Shown in pieces: positions 27,902-35,745 of a stretch of 64,000 nucleotides of DNA. How positions within the stretch are numbered: the first letter of the stretch is position 1; each line of letters opens with the position of its first letter. Source of the DNA: Alsobacter ponti (GTDB lineage Bacteria; Pseudomonadota; Alphaproteobacteria; Rhizobiales; Beijerinckiaceae); the NCBI RefSeq assembly GCF_024294805.1, contig NZ_JANCLU010000020.1:20825-84824 (forward strand), written 5' to 3'. The position numbers were made by a program, and so were the translations under genes. Under the pieces are notes generated by a model that was not told the DNA's origin, made no database searches, and saw only the letters and a program-made list of their open reading frames with translations.

Positions 27902-27986
27902 AGGGTGACGATAGCATTTGCGACGCGCCTGACAAGCGCCGAGCGCGCTCACGCTCGCGCTTTCTTTGCCGGAGCACCGGCGCGGC

Positions 27987-28763
27987 TCAGCCCACGGCGG
28001 CGTTGAAGCGCTGGCGCCAGCCCATCGCCTCGGAAATCCGGCTCGCCGCCTCGTCGACGAGGTCGCGCAGGCGCGGCTCGGAGCCGGCCGGCAGGCGGTC
28101 CAGCCGCCCCGCGCAGGAGACGGCGGCGATCACCTCGCCCTCCGCGTCGTGAATGGCCGAGGCGAAGGAGAAGGCGTTGACGTCGAGGTCGCCCCGGCTC
28201 TCGTTGCGGCCGGTCTCGCGGATGGCGGCCAGCCGCGCCGCGAGTTCGGCCGGGTCGGTGATCGTGTTGGGCGTGAAGGCCCGCAGCGGGCCGGCCAGCA
28301 CCTCGTCGCGCACCTCGCGGGGCGCGAAGGCGAGCAGGATCTTGGGGCCCCCGCCGGCGTGCAGCGGCCCGCGCCGGCCGACCTGGGCGTAGAGCCGGCC
28401 CGAATCCAGCGCGGTGCGCAGCGCCACGCAGAGGCTGTGGACGCCGTCGCGCACCAGCAGGTTGACGTGCTGGCCGGAGCTGCGGGCGAGGTCGTCCAGG
28501 AACGGCGCGGCGGCCTTGATCAGCGCCACGTTGTCCTGGGCGCTGGAGGCGAGGAACAGCGGCCGGTAGCCGAGCGTATAGGTGCGCGTGGCGGGGTCCT
28601 TGATGACGTAGCCGCGTTGCTCCAGCGTGAAGATGAGCCTGAAAACCAGGCTCTTGGTATTGCCGGACACCTTCGCCAGCTCGGTGACGCTGAGGCCGGG
28701 GTTCTCGGCCAGCGCCTCGAGCAGCGCAAGAGCGCGGTCGACGGCTGAAATCGTGTAAGGCAT
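27987..28763 (-). CDS. IclR family transcriptional regulator (peptide-catabolism cluster)
   Basis: A 258-residue regulator. A winged helix-turn-helix occupies about 1-70 (AVDRALALLEALAENPGLSV, then TELAKVSGNTKSLVFRLIF), and an IclR effector-binding domain follows (about 75-250) with GPLHAGGGPKILLAFAP and SFASAIHD. The start at 28763 matches the normal IclR N-terminus; upstream in-frame residues lie in the promoter. It is divergent from the MDR dehydrogenase, and the 125-base gap holds two palindromes. Its position inside the peptidase/oxoprolinase/ABC cluster makes it the likely regulator of that cluster. Confidence 0.93.
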   Translation of the reverse strand: MPYTISAVDRALALLEALAENPGLSVTELAKVSGNTKSLVFRLIFTLEQRGYVIKDPATRTYTLGYRPLFLASSAQDNVALIKAAAPFLDDLARSSGQHVNLLVRDGVHSLCVALRTALDSGRLYAQVGRRGPLHAGGGPKILLAFAPREVRDEVLAGPLRAFTPNTITDPAELAARLAAIRETGRNESRGDLDVNAFSFASAIHDAEGEVIAAVSCAGRLDRLPAGSEPRLRDLVDEAASRISEAMGWRQRFNAAVG

Positions 28764-28806
28764 GGCTCCCGCGACGGTCGTTCGAGGACTGTTCCAAAAC
28801 TTGGGA

Positions 28807-28828
28807 ATACGCAATCTCTGTTGCGTAT
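28807..28828. promoter_or_regulatory. Perfect palindrome in IclR/MDR divergent promoter
   Basis: ATACGCAA-TCTCTG-TTGCGTAT, a perfect 8-bp inverted repeat. It is immediately followed by a second dyad at 28830-28846, and both sit between the divergent IclR and MDR genes. It is a likely operator or part of a two-site operator; GCGTATCG also occurs at 37539-37546 in front of the importer gene. Confidence 0.55.
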
Positions 28829-28829
28829 C

Positions 28830-28846
28830 GTGAAAACCCGTTTCAC
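28830..28846. promoter_or_regulatory. Candidate IclR operator GTGAAA-N5-TTTCAC
   Basis: GTGAAA-ACCCG-TTTCAC is a perfect 6-bp-arm palindrome 67 bases upstream of the IclR start. It matches the dyad at 27885-27901. Likely autoregulation by the adjacent IclR protein, which would also govern the divergent dehydrogenase. Confidence 0.55.
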
Positions 28847-28888
28847 ACAATAACACCCAAGACTGACGAAACGCACTCGGGAGGGACC

Positions 28889-29893
28889 ATGCCACACGGC
28901 TCCGACGCCACCTCGCGCTACGCCTATTACGACGAGACGGGCGCGGCGCGCGACGTGATCGGGCTCGCCGCCCGGCCGGTCCCGCGCCCCGGCGAAGGGG
29001 AGGTGCTGGTCGAGGTGCATCGCTCCGGGATCAACCCGTCCGACACCAAGCGCCGCGCCGGCTGGGCGAGCTACAAGCCGCGTTCGCCGCGCATGGTCCT
29101 GCATTGCGACGGGGCCGGCGTCATCGTCGCCGTGGGCGAGGGCGTGCCCGCCTCCCGCGTCGGCGAACGCGTGTGGCTGTGGAACGCCGAGACGGAGGGG
29201 CAGGGCACGGCGGCGGACCATTGCGTCGTCCCCTCCGGCCACGCCGTGACGCTGCCGGAGCCGGCGAGCTTCGACGTCGGCGCGTGCCTCGGCGTACCGG
29301 CCTGCACCGCCCATCGCGCCGTGTTCGCGGACGGGCCCGTGGAGGGCCAGACGGTGCTCGTGCAGGGCGGCGCGGGGGCGGTCGGGGCCTACGCCGTGCA
29401 GTTCGCCCGGCGCGCCGGCGCGCGCGTCATCGCCACCGGCTCGACGCCGGAGAAGCGGCAGGTCGCGCTCGACCTCGGCGCGCATGTCGCGCTGGACTAT
29501 CGCGGCCCCGACGCCGCGGCGGCGATTCTCGACGCCAATGGCGGGCGCGGCGTCGACCGGGTCGTCGAGGTCGACCTCGGCGAGAACCTCGCGCTCGATC
29601 TCGCCGTCGCGGGGCTCAACGCCACCATCGCGTCCTACTCGTCGACCCGGGTGCGCGAGTTCGCCTTCCCGTACTACGCCATCGCGCCCAAGGGCCTGAA
29701 CTTCCGCATCGTGCAGGGCTACTGCCTGCCGGAGCGGGCGCGCGAGGAGGCGATCCGCGACATCGGCGCGGCGCTCGCCGAAGGCTGGCTCGTCCACCGC
29801 ATCGGGGCGGTGTTCCCGCTCGAGGAGATCGTCGCCGCGCACGAGGCGGCCGAGCGCGGCGACTCCGGCAAGGTGCTGGTGGCGCTGCGCTAG
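28889..29893 (+). CDS. Zinc-free MDR / quinone oxidoreductase-like dehydrogenase
   Basis: A 334-residue medium-chain dehydrogenase/reductase of the quinone reductase (QOR) subgroup, using NADPH to reduce quinones or enones. The N-terminal GroES-like domain has GINPSDTKRRAGW and the Rossmann part has VLVQGGAGAVGAYAVQFAR (about residues 151-169). There are no structural-zinc Cys. GGGAGGG precedes the ATG. It is the only plus-strand gene inside the peptidase/transporter island and is divergent from the IclR gene, sharing its palindromic operator region. It probably handles a redox step in, or a side product of, the catabolic route. Confidence 0.93.
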   Translation: MPHGSDATSRYAYYDETGAARDVIGLAARPVPRPGEGEVLVEVHRSGINPSDTKRRAGWASYKPRSPRMVLHCDGAGVIVAVGEGVPASRVGERVWLWNAETEGQGTAADHCVVPSGHAVTLPEPASFDVGACLGVPACTAHRAVFADGPVEGQTVLVQGGAGAVGAYAVQFARRAGARVIATGSTPEKRQVALDLGAHVALDYRGPDAAAAILDANGGRGVDRVVEVDLGENLALDLAVAGLNATIASYSSTRVREFAFPYYAIAPKGLNFRIVQGYCLPERAREEAIRDIGAALAEGWLVHRIGAVFPLEEIVAAHEAAERGDSGKVLVALR

Positions 29894-29948
29894 GCAGCGC
29901 CCCCGCGGGCGGCGGACGCCCGCCGCCCGCCCACGCGCTCTCCCGGCC

Positions 29949-31739
29949 TCAGCCGGCGAGGCGCGTCACCTCCGGCCGCGCCAGGAAGGCGTCGATCAGC
30001 GCGTTCGCCTGCTTCACCTGCAGCACGACGTGGTTCAGCCGCCGGCGCAGGCCCGCGACCGTGAAGCGATAGCGGTCGGAGGCGGGGTCCATGCCCGCGA
30101 GCGTCAGCGCCGCCTTCAGGCTCGGCAGCGAGCGCGATCCGAGCGCGGGATCGTGCAGGTGGCCGGGAAGGTCCTGGTAGAGCACGGGATTGAGCGTGCG
30201 CGTCAGGCGCAGGAACAGGCGGTTCGCCTCGGCCGTGATGGCATCGTCGTTCACCCCGCGCAGCCGCTCCTCCAGCGTCTCCGCGGCGCGGCGATAGTCC
30301 CGCACCGCCGCCTCGGCCGCCGAGAAATCGAAGCGGTCGCCGGCCGTCTCGCGGTACTCGCGCAGCGAGTCGAGATAGTCCTGCGCGATGGCGCTGGGCC
30401 GGAATGGCAGCACGTCGGCCGTGGCCATGCGCAGCAGGATCGAGGCGTAGAGCCGCGTGTCCTGCGCCAGGATCGCCGGGTCGATCTTGTCGATGGTCTC
30501 GTGCTCCGAATGCCACCACCACGCGCCGCCCGAGCCGCCGACGTTCGGGTCGCGGTCCGGGTGGTCGGGCGTCAGCATCGAATAGACCGACATCGAGCTG
30601 AGCCCGATGCCCCAGAACGACTGGTCGGCGGCGCGCGACGGGCGCGTCGCGCTGACATACTTGTCGCCGCGCTTGCCGATGGCGAGCTGCGCCTTGCCGC
30701 TCGTCATGGTCGACCAGCCGGTGATCTCCTTGGTCATCGCCTCGTTGAAATCGCCGACCTCGGCCATCTGGTGACGCGGAACGTAGACGGTCGCACCACG
30801 TACGCCGGGCGAGTCGATGTTGAAGTAGACAATGGCGTGATCGTGCAGGTCGTCGAAGAACGTGTCGGCGAACCAGGTCGAGCCGGAATAGCGGCCGTGC
30901 GAGTGGCCGGGCCACCAGGCGAGCTTGACGCCGTAGCGCAGCTTGCCCTCGAACTGCTTGATGACGCGCGCCAGCTCCAGCACGCAGGCGTCGCCGGTGA
31001 CGTTGTCGGTCGAGCCGTCGAACCACGAGCAATAATGCGCGCCGACCAGCAGGAACTCCGGCTCGCTTCCCTTGATCTCGGCGACCGGCAGGCGCACCTC
31101 GCGCCAGCTCGTCTCGACCTCGGCTTCCAGGGTCGCGGTGACGGGCCCCTTCGCCAGCGCCTCGCGGATGCGCGCGCCGTCGACGCCGCTGATGGAGACG
31201 ACGTGCAGCTTCGGAATCGAGGCGGTCTGGTCGAACTCGGGCGTGCCCCAGACGGGGGTGATGATCATCTTGTGGCGCTGCTTGCCGGCCGACATGGAGA
31301 CCATGCCGATGGCGCCATGCTGGGCGGCGAGCAGGGCGTTGTGCGGGGAGGGCAGCTTGCCGACGAGGGCGATCTTGCCCTTGACGTCCTTGCCGACGTA
31401 GCCCGCCGCGTCGCCATCGCCGACGTCGACCAGCGGGGCGGTGACCCCGCCGGCCGGGGTCGAAAGGCCGAACGCGACGCCGACCGCCTGGATGGAGAGC
31501 GGGCCGTCCTGCGTCATCAGCGACAGCGCGGCCGAGACCGGGTGCGAGATGTAGGACTGGAACCGGTGCACCGTGGTCTCGATGCCGTAGGAGGCGAGCG
31601 CGTCGGTGAGCACCTTGCAGGCCTGCTCCTCCTCCGGCTTTCCGGCCACCTTCTCGCCGAGCGCGCACAGGGCCGCGCAGGTCCCCATCAGATGGGTTTC
31701 GGATACGAGGTCGCGGGCCTCGGCGTCGATGCTGGACAT
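29949..31739 (-). CDS. M28-like peptidase with PA domain, atypical active site (paralogue 2)
   Basis: A 596-residue paralogue of the protein at 26140-27858. His235 (AHYCSW; Cys237 in place of the usual Asp), bridging Asp245 (TDNVTGD), Asp309 (NIDSPG) and His410 (WHSEHETID) are kept. The Glu-Glu turn is replaced by PGHSHGRYSGS (His279-Ser280). Thus two paralogues share the same substitution, and this one also loses the Asp behind the first His. The ATG at 31739 has GGAGA upstream; the TTG at 31766 is inside the previous gene's end. It is the last gene of the peptide importer run. Function is unproven; the fold could be hydrolase or binding-only. Confidence 0.87.
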   Translation of the reverse strand: MSSIDAEARDLVSETHLMGTCAALCALGEKVAGKPEEEQACKVLTDALASYGIETTVHRFQSYISHPVSAALSLMTQDGPLSIQAVGVAFGLSTPAGGVTAPLVDVGDGDAAGYVGKDVKGKIALVGKLPSPHNALLAAQHGAIGMVSMSAGKQRHKMIITPVWGTPEFDQTASIPKLHVVSISGVDGARIREALAKGPVTATLEAEVETSWREVRLPVAEIKGSEPEFLLVGAHYCSWFDGSTDNVTGDACVLELARVIKQFEGKLRYGVKLAWWPGHSHGRYSGSTWFADTFFDDLHDHAIVYFNIDSPGVRGATVYVPRHQMAEVGDFNEAMTKEITGWSTMTSGKAQLAIGKRGDKYVSATRPSRAADQSFWGIGLSSMSVYSMLTPDHPDRDPNVGGSGGAWWWHSEHETIDKIDPAILAQDTRLYASILLRMATADVLPFRPSAIAQDYLDSLREYRETAGDRFDFSAAEAAVRDYRRAAETLEERLRGVNDDAITAEANRLFLRLTRTLNPVLYQDLPGHLHDPALGSRSLPSLKAALTLAGMDPASDRYRFTVAGLRRRLNHVVLQVKQANALIDAFLARPEVTRLAG

Positions 31740-31762
31740 TGGCGTCTCCGGTCGATCGTGAG

Positions 31763-32782
31763 TCAAAGGGCGGGCGAAAGGGTGACGGGCGGACGCGGCT
31801 GCGTCGCTGCCGGCATCAGGTGGCAGGCGACCCGGCGGCCGCCGGGCAGGGTCACGAGCGGCGGCCTCTCCGCCGTGCAGGCGGCGATGGCGACCGGGCA
31901 GCGGTTCACGAAGGCGCAGCCCGCGCCCACCTTGCGGGCGTCCGGCGTGCCCGGCCGCAGCGGCAGCGGGTCGCGCGTCTGCGACACGCGCGGCAGCGGA
32001 ACGGCGGCGATCAGCGCGCGCGTGTAGGGATGGAGCGGGCGGCTGATGACGTCCTCGGTCGGGCCGTCCTCGACCAGCGAGCCGAGATACATGACCATGG
32101 TGCGGCGGGCGACGTAGCGCACCAGCGCGAGATCGTGGGAAATGTAGATGGCGGTCAGCCCCAGGCTGTCCTGGAGGTCTCGCATCAGGTTGAGAATGCC
32201 GGCGCGCACGCTGACGTCGAGCATCGACACGGGCTCGTCGGCGACGATGAAGCGCGGCTCCAGGACCAGCGCGCGGGCGAGCACGATACGCTGCAGCTGC
32301 CCGCCGGACATCTCGTGCGGGAAGCGTTCCAGTAGCTCGACGCCCTTGATACGGACGCGCTCAAGCACCAGGCGAATGCGGTCCGCGTGCTCGGCCTTGG
32401 GCACGCCCGCGTTGATGAGCGGCTCGGCGAGCGAGCGGCCGATCTGGATGCGCGGATTGAGGGCGTCGAACGGGTTCTGGAACACGAACTGAACGTCGCG
32501 GCGGAAGTCGCGCAGGGCCGCGCCCTTCAGGCCGGCGAGCTCGCGCGTGCCGATGCGCGCCGTGCCGGAGGTCGGCTCCACCAGCTTGAGCAGGAGGCGG
32601 CCGGTGGTGGTCTTGCCGCAGCCGGATTCGCCGAGCAGGCCGACGGTCTCGCCCTGGGCGATGTCGAAGTCGAGGTCGCGGACGGCGTGGACGACCGGAT
32701 GCTCGCCGCGCAGGACCTGGCCCACGCCGCGGCGAACCGGGAACGCCTTGCTCAGGCCGCGGACGTGGACGTAAGCGTCCAT
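31763..32782 (-). CDS. dppF: Oligopeptide/dipeptide ABC transporter, ATP-binding protein (DppF-type)
   Basis: A 339-residue ATPase. Walker A is GESGCGKTT (51-59), the signature is MSGGQLQR, Walker B is [14 protein letters not shown], and the H-loop is in YISHDLALV. The C-terminal extension with [14 protein letters not shown] is the oligopeptide-type HPY region with Cys spacing typical of Dpp/Opp ATPases. The start at 32782 is inside the end of the upstream DppD-type gene (31-base overlap), so the two are translationally coupled. The family imports peptides; the specificity here is unknown. Confidence 0.95.
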   Translation of the reverse strand: MDAYVHVRGLSKAFPVRRGVGQVLRGEHPVVHAVRDLDFDIAQGETVGLLGESGCGKTTTGRLLLKLVEPTSGTARIGTRELAGLKGAALRDFRRDVQFVFQNPFDALNPRIQIGRSLAEPLINAGVPKAEHADRIRLVLERVRIKGVELLERFPHEMSGGQLQRIVLARALVLEPRFIVADEPVSMLDVSVRAGILNLMRDLQDSLGLTAIYISHDLALVRYVARRTMVMYLGSLVEDGPTEDVISRPLHPYTRALIAAVPLPRVSQTRDPLPLRPGTPDARKVGAGCAFVNRCPVAIAACTAERPPLVTLPGGRRVACHLMPAATQPRPPVTLSPAL

Positions 32783-33774
32783 GTGGAAGGATCCTTCGCA
32801 AGCTCGGAGAGGGCGGGCGCCTCGTCGGAGCGCCAGCACGCGCTGGCGTGACCGTTGGGCGCGACGACGAGGGGCGGGGTTTCGGCGCGGCAGCGCGCCA
32901 GCGCGAACGGGCAGCGCTCGGCGAAGCGGCAGCCGCGCGGCGGGTGGCGCAGGTCCGGCGGGCCGCCGGCGATCGGGGCCAGCGTGCCGCCGGCCCGTTC
33001 GAGGTCCGGGAAGGCGTTGGTGAGCCCCATCGTGTAGGGATGGCGAGGCGTCTCCAGCACGTCGCGCGCCGTGCCGGATTCCACCACTTCGCCGGCGTAC
33101 ATCACCACCACGCGGTCGCAGACATAGGCGACGACGCTGATGTCGTGCGTCACCAGCAGCACCGAGACGCCGAGCCGCGCCTGCAGGTCGCGCAGCGTGT
33201 CGAGAACCTGGCGCTGGACGATGACGTCGAGCGCCGTCACGGGCTCGTCGGCGATCACCAGCGCCGGCTGCAAGGCGAGCGCCATGGCGATGGCGGCGCG
33301 CTGGCGCATGCCGCCGGAGAACTGGTGCGGGTACTCGGTGCCCCGGCGGGGGTCGAGCCCCACCATGCGGAACAGCTCGTCGGTGCGCTCGCGGGCCTGC
33401 GCCCGCCCCATGCCGCCGCGCAGGCGCAGCACCTCGTCCATCTGGGCGCCGACCCGGTAGACCGGGTCGAGCGCGTTCATCGAGCTTTGCGGCACGAAGC
33501 TGATCTTGCGCCACAGCAGGTCGCGCCATTCGGAGACGGGGCGGCCGAGCAGGTTGCGGCCCTCGAACACGATCTCGCCGGCCTCGAACGTCGCGTTGCG
33601 CGGCACGACGCCGGTCAGGGCCCGCGCCAGCGTGGTCTTGCCACAGCCCGATTCGCCGACGAGGCCGACGACTTCTCCCGCGCCGACCTCCAGCGTGCCG
33701 CGGCTGACGGCGTGCAGCGAGCCGCCCTTGGTGGCGTAGTCGATGGCGAGATCGCGGACGGAAAGCAGCGACAC
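32752..33774 (-). CDS. dppD: Oligopeptide/dipeptide ABC transporter, ATP-binding protein (DppD-type)
   Basis: A 340-residue ATPase that starts at a GTG (33774). Walker [10 protein letters not shown] is at 40-48; FSGGMRQR (signature), [13 protein letters not shown] (Walker B) and [10 protein letters not shown] (H-loop) are intact. The C-terminal Cys-rich region ([14 protein letters not shown]) is as in DppD/OppD. It overlaps the DppF-type gene and starts four bases after the stop of the permease gene at 33778, so the order permease, DppD, DppF is a compact operon. No loss of function is apparent. Confidence 0.95.
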   Translation of the reverse strand: MSLLSVRDLAIDYATKGGSLHAVSRGTLEVGAGEVVGLVGESGCGKTTLARALTGVVPRNATFEAGEIVFEGRNLLGRPVSEWRDLLWRKISFVPQSSMNALDPVYRVGAQMDEVLRLRGGMGRAQARERTDELFRMVGLDPRRGTEYPHQFSGGMRQRAAIAMALALQPALVIADEPVTALDVIVQRQVLDTLRDLQARLGVSVLLVTHDISVVAYVCDRVVVMYAGEVVESGTARDVLETPRHPYTMGLTNAFPDLERAGGTLAPIAGGPPDLRHPPRGCRFAERCPFALARCRAETPPLVVAPNGHASACWRSDEAPALSELAKDPSTWTLTSTSAA

Positions 33775-33777
33775 GTC

Positions 33778-34686
33778 CTAGTCCTTCAGCTTGGGGAACA
33801 GGACTTCCTCGTAGCCGCGGCTGATGAAGAAGCCGGCGACCACCACGAGGACGATGCACAGGCCCGGCGGCACGAACCAGTTGTAGCTGCCGCGCGACAG
33901 CGCCTGCGAGGCGTAGGCGTCCTGCAGCATCGCGCCCCAGGACACCGAGCCGGACGGGCCGAAGCCCAGGAAGCTGATGCTCGCCTCCGTCAGGATCGCC
34001 CAGCCGATGGCGATCGAACCGTAGAGGAGCGACAGGGGCAGGATGTTGGGCGCGATGTGGACGCGGATGATGCGCCAGTCGCTCGAGCCGGCGACCCGGG
34101 CGGCTTCCACGAAGCCGCGCTCGCGCAGCGTGAGCACCTGCGAGCGGATGACCCGCGCCGTGTTCGGCCACAGCAGCACGGTGATGGCGAGCACCACGTT
34201 CTGCGTCTGCGCGCCGAGGAAGGCGGCGAGCACGATGACGAAGGGCAGGAAGGGAATGCCGAGCGCGATGTCGGCGAGCCGCATCAGCACGTTGTCGACC
34301 CAGCCGCCGAAATAGCCGGCCAGCAGGCCCACCAGCGTGCCCACCGCGACGACGGCGATGGCGGCGGTGAGCCCCACCACGAACGCCGCGCGCGTGCCGA
34401 CGATAAGCTGCGAGTAGATGTCGCGCCCGAGATTGGTGGTGCCGAGCGGGAAGGCGAGGCTCGGCGGCACGTTCGCGGCGAGGTTGCCGTCGTCGAGGAA
34501 CAGGATCTCCAGCGGGTCGGAGGCCAGCACGTCGGCGAACAGGGCGACGAGCAGGAAAACGACGTAGATGGCGACGCCGATCATCGCCAGCGGGTCGTTC
34601 TCCGGCAGCCGCAGCGCCCGCATCAGGCTGGGAAAGCGGCGGCGGCGCTTGCCTTCGGCGGGGGTGGACAAGGCGACCTCAGCCAT
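33778..34686 (-). CDS. dppC: Oligopeptide/dipeptide ABC transporter permease (DppC-type)
   Basis: A 302-residue inner membrane permease with about six helices. The N-terminal region (PENDPLAMIG) precedes the first helix, TTNLGRDIYSQLIVGTR is the usual periplasmic-loop motif, and the EAA-type coupling motif is EAARVAGSSDWRIIRVHIAP. It partners the permease at 34679-35647, with which it overlaps by eight bases. It belongs to the five-gene peptide importer. Confidence 0.95.
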   Translation of the reverse strand: MAEVALSTPAEGKRRRRFPSLMRALRLPENDPLAMIGVAIYVVFLLVALFADVLASDPLEILFLDDGNLAANVPPSLAFPLGTTNLGRDIYSQLIVGTRAAFVVGLTAAIAVVAVGTLVGLLAGYFGGWVDNVLMRLADIALGIPFLPFVIVLAAFLGAQTQNVVLAITVLLWPNTARVIRSQVLTLRERGFVEAARVAGSSDWRIIRVHIAPNILPLSLLYGSIAIGWAILTEASISFLGFGPSGSVSWGAMLQDAYASQALSRGSYNWFVPPGLCIVLVVVAGFFISRGYEEVLFPKLKD

Positions 34687-35647
34687 GGGCCACCCGCGGG
34701 TCGAGCACCGAATAGAGCAGGTCTGCGACGAAGTTCATGACGATCAGGATCAGCGCGATGAACATGAAGGCGCCCTGGGCCAGCGGGTAGTCGGAGCCCG
34801 CCACCGCGTCGACCAGCACGCGGCCGAGGCCGGGCCAGCTGAACACCGTCTCCACCACCACGTTGCCGCCGACCGAGGCCCCCAGCCCCAGCGCGAAGGC
34901 GGTGACCACCGGCAGCAGCGCGTTGCGCGCGGCGTGCAGCAGCAGGATGCGCCACTCGGGCAGCCCCTTCATGCGGGCCATCATCACGTAGTCCTCCTGC
35001 AGCACGTCCAGCATGTTGGAGCGCATCAGCAGCAGCGGCAGGCCCTGCAGGTAGAGCGCCAGCGTCGCCGCCGGCAGAATGAGGTGGTGCAGGAAGTCGG
35101 CCGACGTCATGCGCTCCAGCGTCGACCCGTAGGTCATTCCCGCCGAGTTGGCGCCGCCCGAGGGGAACCATCCCAGGCCGAAGGCGAACACGGCGAGCAG
35201 CACCATGCCGAGCCAGAACTCCGGCGCGGCGCGCAGCGTCAGCACCAGCGGGATGCCCAGCGCCTCGGCCACCGAGCCGCGCTTCCAGGCCAGCCACGCC
35301 CCGACCAGAACGCCGAAGACGTAGGCGATGGTGATCGACAGCGCCGTCAAAGCCAGCGTGTTCGGCAGAACTTCGAAGATGATGTCGAACACCGGCCTTT
35401 TACTGCGAAAGGAGGTGCCGAATTCGCCATGAAACACGTTGGAAAAATAGGCGATGTATTGCTCGAACAAAGATCTATCGAGGCCGAACTGGCGTTTCAG
35501 CGCCTCCTGCTGCTCGGCGGTGAAGGTGGTGTCGATATAGGCGAGCGTGGGGTCGCCCGGCATCAGGCGGAACAGGAAAAACAACAGCGTCGCCACGGCC
35601 CAGAGGACGAGCAGCATCTGGCCAAAGCGGATCGCGACGGATCGCAT
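34679..35647 (-). CDS. dppB: Oligopeptide/dipeptide ABC transporter permease (DppB-type)
   Basis: A 322-residue permease with an N-terminal first helix (QMLLVLWAVATLLFFLFRLM), then PGDPTLAYIDTTFTAEQQE and about five further helices. The C-terminal ends with EAA-like MARMKGLPEWRILLLHAARN and VLDPRVAHG. The cytoplasmic start segment and length match DppB. It overlaps the DppC-type gene by eight bases and lies 98 bases after the solute-binding gene, from which it is separated by strong hairpins. Confidence 0.95.
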   Translation of the reverse strand: MRSVAIRFGQMLLVLWAVATLLFFLFRLMPGDPTLAYIDTTFTAEQQEALKRQFGLDRSLFEQYIAYFSNVFHGEFGTSFRSKRPVFDIIFEVLPNTLALTALSITIAYVFGVLVGAWLAWKRGSVAEALGIPLVLTLRAAPEFWLGMVLLAVFAFGLGWFPSGGANSAGMTYGSTLERMTSADFLHHLILPAATLALYLQGLPLLLMRSNMLDVLQEDYVMMARMKGLPEWRILLLHAARNALLPVVTAFALGLGASVGGNVVVETVFSWPGLGRVLVDAVAGSDYPLAQGAFMFIALILIVMNFVADLLYSVLDPRVAHG

Positions 35648-35713
35648 GCGTTACTCCAAGCGCAGTCCGGGCGGCGGCCGCCGCGCGGGGCGGCCGCCCT
35701 GTGTCCAGGCGAA

Positions 35714-35733
35714 GGGCGGGCCGTGGCCCGCCC
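35714..35733. terminator. Intercistronic hairpin between binding-protein and permease genes
   Basis: GGGCGGGCC-GT-GGCCCGCCC, with a 9-bp perfect stem; a further GC-rich stem (about 35669-35699) lies beside it. No T-run follows, so it is not a classical terminator. Such hairpins after periplasmic-binding-protein genes commonly protect the upstream mRNA and lower downstream expression. Confidence 0.5.
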
Positions 35734-35745
35734 GGCTTGGCGATC

